This document shows positions 60,185 through 64,000 of a DNA stretch of 64,000 nt, piece by piece. The notes under the pieces are model-generated. The model was given only the letters and a program-made list of their open reading frames with translations, ran no database searches and had not been told where the DNA came from. The position numbers and the translations under genes were made by a program. The stretch covers positions 3,635,349 to 3,699,348 of the forward strand of contig CM056564.1 in the NCBI GenBank assembly GCA_029721515.1. Direction: 5' to 3'. Numbering within the stretch: position 1 is the stretch's first letter; every line of letters begins with the position of its first letter. The stretch is from Synanceia verrucosa (lineage: Eukaryota; Chordata; Actinopteri; Perciformes; Synanceiidae).

Positions 60185-61020
60185 GTCGGAAAATCAAGAT
60201 GGACGCCTCCAATGAAGTTTGTTGTGCTTGCTCTGTCTGAAAGCAGAAAGCTAAAGCAGCAATATGAGGTCCTCAAACACAATAGGTAGGCACAAAGAAG
60301 AAGTAGAGGGTGTGTGTTTGTTCTCCATCTCCATCATGTGTGGGAAAGACGTTTGACTCTACTGTAGGCTGTAACGTGACGCTACACAGCGCAAATCCAG
60401 GGCGCTGCCATCTTGGATTATGACGTTGTGGTGAAATCGAACAGCGAGTTTACGAGTCGTAAATCCGACTTCGAGGGGCGTTTCAGTTGATATTTACGAC
60501 TCAGAACTCGTAAACTACGATTTACGAGGACAACTGGAACGCAACATAATACTCCGTTGTACTTCTCAGTGAATCACCTGAGTGTTTTTGAGAGGCCACA
60601 GTTAACGCCCACCTTCATACCTTGCTGTTAGAAGTCCAAGCTCAGGACCCCTCACGGGCACGTGCATTCAAGTGAGCACGAGGGGCGGAGACATACTGGA
60701 AAACAACAGGGACAAAGGGAGGGACGGGAAGATTGGAACAGTCTGATTCGTCAGAAGTGTATGACAGAAACGTCATCTTACCAATCAGCAAGCAGCATGC
60801 CCTCTCTGCGCAGCAACAAGTTGCGACACTAGTCTCCCTTGACGGGAAGAAGGCGGTGCCGCTCCAGAATCTCACGGGCACGACTGCGACACCAAATAGC
60901 TAATGCAAGATGCTAAATATCATGTTTTGGTGATTGTTAGGCTTTATATGAGCTTATATAGACTACGCAGACACAACATTGAAGCAGTTAGGTAGGTAAT
61001 AACCTCTTGCTTGTCTTTTC

Positions 61021-61047
61021 GGAAATAATATGGCGGCAGGAGGGCTG
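61021..61047 (+). promoter_or_regulatory. Candidate il6st-like first non-coding exon / YY1-type start element
   Basis: ATATGGCGGCAGGAGGGCTG ends at a good donor (gtgagc, 61048), and an acceptor (gggtcag) ends at 61270, seven bases before the receptor ATG. ATGGCGGC is the core of YY1-type start elements found at many CpG promoters. Its ATG at 61030 would open an upstream reading frame out of frame with the receptor. The boundaries are inferred only. Confidence 0.4.
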
Positions 61048-61277
61048 GTGAGCTCTCGGTCCTAACCCTAATTTAATTTGCGGTATTGTAACTACAGCTA
61101 AGAAACCGTTACATTACGCAAGTCATTATTGCTCTGAGCTAAAGCAAAGTGTATTTTAACTCGACATTAGCCATTGTTTTGTCAAAGTGTTTCATACTGA
61201 ACATATATCCAATATGATATATATCATGTCTGACTTCTGTCTCTCTGTCTGTGTTTGTGTTCCGGGTCAGTCCCGTC

Positions 61278-64000
61278 ATGGTGTCCGCCAGAGTGCTCCA
61301 GCTGTCGGTGTTAGCCTGTCTGGCTGCTGCTCTAACGGTACCTGCCAGAGGAGGTCAGTGCCTTTATTTCAGCCCCTAACGCTGTGTCACAGTGCTGTGT
61401 CTATGTCATTTTTGACTTCTGCAAATGTCTGTGTGCATTTTAAAGGTAGCATCTATGATGTGATCTTGCGTGCTTTTACAGCAGGGAAACACAGGTGGGA
61501 TGATAGCAACATTAATGACAGCTTTCCAGTCAGATGCTTCAGTTCAAGGGCTCTGGTACTGTGTAGTAAATATCGTTTTGAGACCCTTAAATTCAACGGT
61601 ACCATTGTTAAGACTGTTAGTTAATCCCATTTCTCTTGTTTGCTGCTGGGACACGTTCTGTTACGGCCTGTCTTTTTACATAGACAGTATACAAACAGAG
61701 TTTATTATTCATAATGCCCCTCATTTAAAATGCCATTTAGATGGAAAAGGAGAAGCGTAAGAATTCTGTCCTCATTTGTAAATAATAGTAATAATCCATG
61801 ATGAACTGCATTTCCACTCAGAGCTTTCCACACCACATCAGAATCAGAATCAGAAAAAAACATGTACAGGCTGCCATGCAGTCAGGATCTGATCTAAGAT
61901 CCCATTCACACACAGATGAAGAAGAAGAAAAATATGTCAGAGGGCTTTTATTTTGAAATGAAAACGCAAAGTGTTGAATTAAAAAAATGTTTTTATTTAC
62001 TGTAATAATGTGACATATTCAACAGATATGAACATTGAAACTATTGTAATGTTGCTGGTAGGATGCCAATAGATAAAAGGACAATACATGTCTGGCTCCC
62101 AAAGCCAAAATGTGTATTGATTTACTGGACAAGTCTGGTGATGAGTGGAAATAGTTTGGTTACTGTTGCATAGATAATGAAAGGAACACACAAATACAGT
62201 GTATGCCAGTAAGTGTCCAGGCGTTCGCTTGATGCTGCTTTGCACCTACAAAATGTCTCTACTTCACCTTGACTAGATGATGGCCACCTGATGATAACGC
62301 CACAGTCTCCAGTGCTAGAGATTGGGACTAACTTCACTGCTACATGCACGATCATCAACGCAGAAGAAGTTACAGCTGACGACCTCTACTGGAATCTGTC
62401 AAGAACGACTATACCCAGAGAACAGTACACAAAGATCAACAGATCAGCTCTGAGTGTCACCGTCCCTGTTGATGGGAAATCTGAATGGCTATTCTGCCTC
62501 CGCAAGAGAGCCCGCTCTGCCCTGAACCAAGGCAGATTTATTCACGGGATCTACCTTACCAAAGGCTGTAAGTTTTTTTTTTTTTAGTGTGTGTTTTTCT
62601 AACTACCTGTATTCAATTCTTATAGGTTTATAGGTATCCCAGACCATCGCCATTTTCAAACAGTTAAGATAAGATAGATTGTTACAGCAGCAAAGTGGAT
62701 AGTGTAACATTACAAGGAGGGCATATAAAAAATAAGAATAATAACAACAGTAGAAAACGACCATTTTATTGCTATTTTGTCTGAGAACCTGAAATGATCA
62801 CACAAACAATCCATATTTTTCCAGTTTTATTTACACATTTTGCTTTTTAAAATGCATAAAAAAACTGCAAAAATCATGAAGATGAATAACTAGAATAACA
62901 GGGTAAGAAAAATGATCAGTGTTTCAGACCAACCATTCCAGACTTTCTCAAGTCTAACCAATCACCTTCCAGATCACACACCAGGTTCACTGGCCTCCAC
63001 CTGGCATCAGTAATCAAAAGATTTAATTATTTAGAATAAAATCAGCTGTTCCGTAGTAGTGCAGATAGTAGTGGGTAGGCACCAGTTAGGAGAAGGATAT
63101 AAGAAGCCTGAAAGGCTTTGACTCTCTGTTCAGAGGATTTATTAGAAGTGGAAGGCTTTAATTAAAGCAAGAAGGTGCCACCACAAAGCACTGCATCACT
63201 TCTCCAACCGTCCTATTCCAGGTTTTTATTTTTGATTCTTTTTTTAGAATTTTTTTGGGGAAACTCACTTGAACATTGTTAGGCAAAACATGTACATAAA
63301 GCAGGTAAAATATGGAAGTTATATGTTATTGTTTCAGGATGTAAAAACCCAACTAAAAGTGACTGTTTAAGAGTTGTCTAATTCATTTCTATAGGCTCTG
63401 TATATCCTGTTTACATATGACCCACTGTGGCTGTGGGTAAATATAAAGGATGAATAATGGTGGCTGAACAACATATTCCAAATAAATAACAAAAAGTGCA
63501 CATTGTTTTGGTCAAACTTATACGATTTTTTTGTGTTTTTGTCTTGGTATCAGATCATCCGAGGAAGCCTGAGAATCTGTCCTGTGTGGCCGTTCAGGAG
63601 AAACACTCCATCCCCAGAACCATCAGCTGCCAGTGGAAATGTGAAGGACTTCAAAGCCCAGATGTCCCAACGTTATACACCCTGAACGTCATAGTCATCC
63701 TGTAAGTGGACCCTGAGATCATTCTGCCTCACAGACACTTCTGGTCAGAAGTGAATCATCAGAAAAGTTTGGCAGCAATTCTGTTTTAGTACGAACAGCT
63801 TGGTGGAATCAAGTTAAAGTGTTATTGCTGGTTTAGCATGCAGATGAATCCAGCAGTGTTACAGATGTTTGTTTCATCTTGTCAAAGCATTGAATTTGTC
63901 CCCTCTAAGTGATATTAAATCTTTCCTCAGCGGAGCTCACACCTATAATGTGTCAACACGTAACTGCAGTGCTGAAGTGGAGTTTATGGAGAGTTTCCCC
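61278..64000 (+). CDS. il6st: gp130/IL-6 receptor beta-like cytokine receptor, N-terminal part (3'-partial)
   Basis: gp130 is the shared signal-transducing receptor of the IL-6 cytokine family (JAK-STAT3). Exons: 61278-61353, 62277-62567, 63554-63701 and 63931 to beyond the window; 195 codons are visible. Exon 1 encodes a signal peptide (MVSARVLQLSVLACLAAALT). Exon 2 is an Ig-like D1 domain with cysteines in TATC and LFC, a Trp in LYWNL, and the stretch TIPREQYTKINRSALSVTV, close to mammalian gp130. Exon 3 begins cytokine-receptor domain D2: RKPENLSCV and ISCQW, the conserved Cys pair with CxW. Exon 4 continues with another Cys (RNCSAEV). Six N-glycosylation sequons are visible (NFT, NLS, NRS, NLS, NVS, NCS). 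Phases match throughout. Alternatives are another family member with an Ig D1 (CSF3R-like); gp130 fits best. Confidence 0.85.
62568..63553 (+). other. il6st-like intron
   Basis: The intron between D1 and D2 exons begins with a poly-T run right after the donor. A dispersed repeat piece (AAGATAAGATAGATTGTTAC, 62665-62760) is related to 42510-42600. Nothing else was recognised. Confidence 0.55.

Larger units (their letters stand above)
49691..61020. other. tpm2-il6st intergenic region, repeat-dominated
   Basis: About 11 kb without a supported host gene. Separate entries cover the Tc1 copy at 52578-54174, the L1 tail at 54454-55460, the Tc1 fragment at 56575-56842, the inverted tandem arrays at 57385-57765 and the RT-bearing LINE at 57879-60184. 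Positions 50690-50880 look like a dispersed fish repeat. A CAAGAC-rich degenerate repeat lies at 52020-52160 and may be the host of the Tc1 insertion. Stretches 49700-50680, 51480-52000, 55480-56560, 56850-57380 and 60560-61000 show nothing I can name. Confidence 0.6.

Overview
This is eukaryotic, almost certainly teleost fish, nuclear DNA. It has GT-AG introns inside vertebrate-type genes, AT-rich introns, many simple repeats, and remnants of Tc1-like transposons, L1/L2-type LINEs, SINE-like repeats and TIR elements typical of fish genomes. There are no bacterial genes, operons or CRISPR arrays. Identifications rest on recognising protein families by eye. Exon borders were placed by reading frame, splice sites and conserved exon lengths.

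Three protein-coding genes lie head to tail on the + strand. (1) Positions 102-23551 hold the last 14 coding exons (631 residues) of talin-1 (tln1): the rod bundles up to the actin-binding R13/THATCH module and the C-terminal dimerisation helix, then a 3' UTR ending near 24630. (2) Positions 26470-49439 hold a complete tropomyosin gene, best assigned as beta-tropomyosin (tpm2). It has muscle first exon 1a, single exon 2, an internal alternative first exon 1b, exons 3-5, mutually exclusive exons 6a/6b, exons 7-8 and alternative last exons 9a/9d. The conserved exon lengths (114, 126, 134, 118, 71, 76, 63, 70 and 83 nt) give exactly 284 residues for the long isoforms and 248 for the 1b isoform. 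(3) From 61278 to the window end runs the 5' part of a gp130/IL6ST-like cytokine receptor: signal peptide, Ig-like D1 and the start of cytokine-receptor domain D2.

Functionally the first two genes are both actin-linked: talin joins integrins to F-actin and tropomyosin coats actin filaments. The third is a cytokine signalling receptor and is only a neighbour.

Most remaining sequence is introns and spacers with transposable-element debris. This includes two sister Tc1-like copies on the minus strand, each inserted in a (TA)n array. A second Tc1-type family has DD36E spacing (one near-complete copy, one fragment), and remnants of two further Tc1 families are present. An L1-like insertion has a perfect 18-bp target duplication, and a second L1-like RT copy is apparently nested in an older TIR element. 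A hAT-like non-autonomous element and several foldback MITEs sit inside tpm2 introns next to regulated exons. I found no convincing novel multi-gene system. The most informative signals are the tpm2 isoform architecture, splice acceptors made of TG repeats, inverted repeats close to alternatively spliced exons, and the nested insertions.
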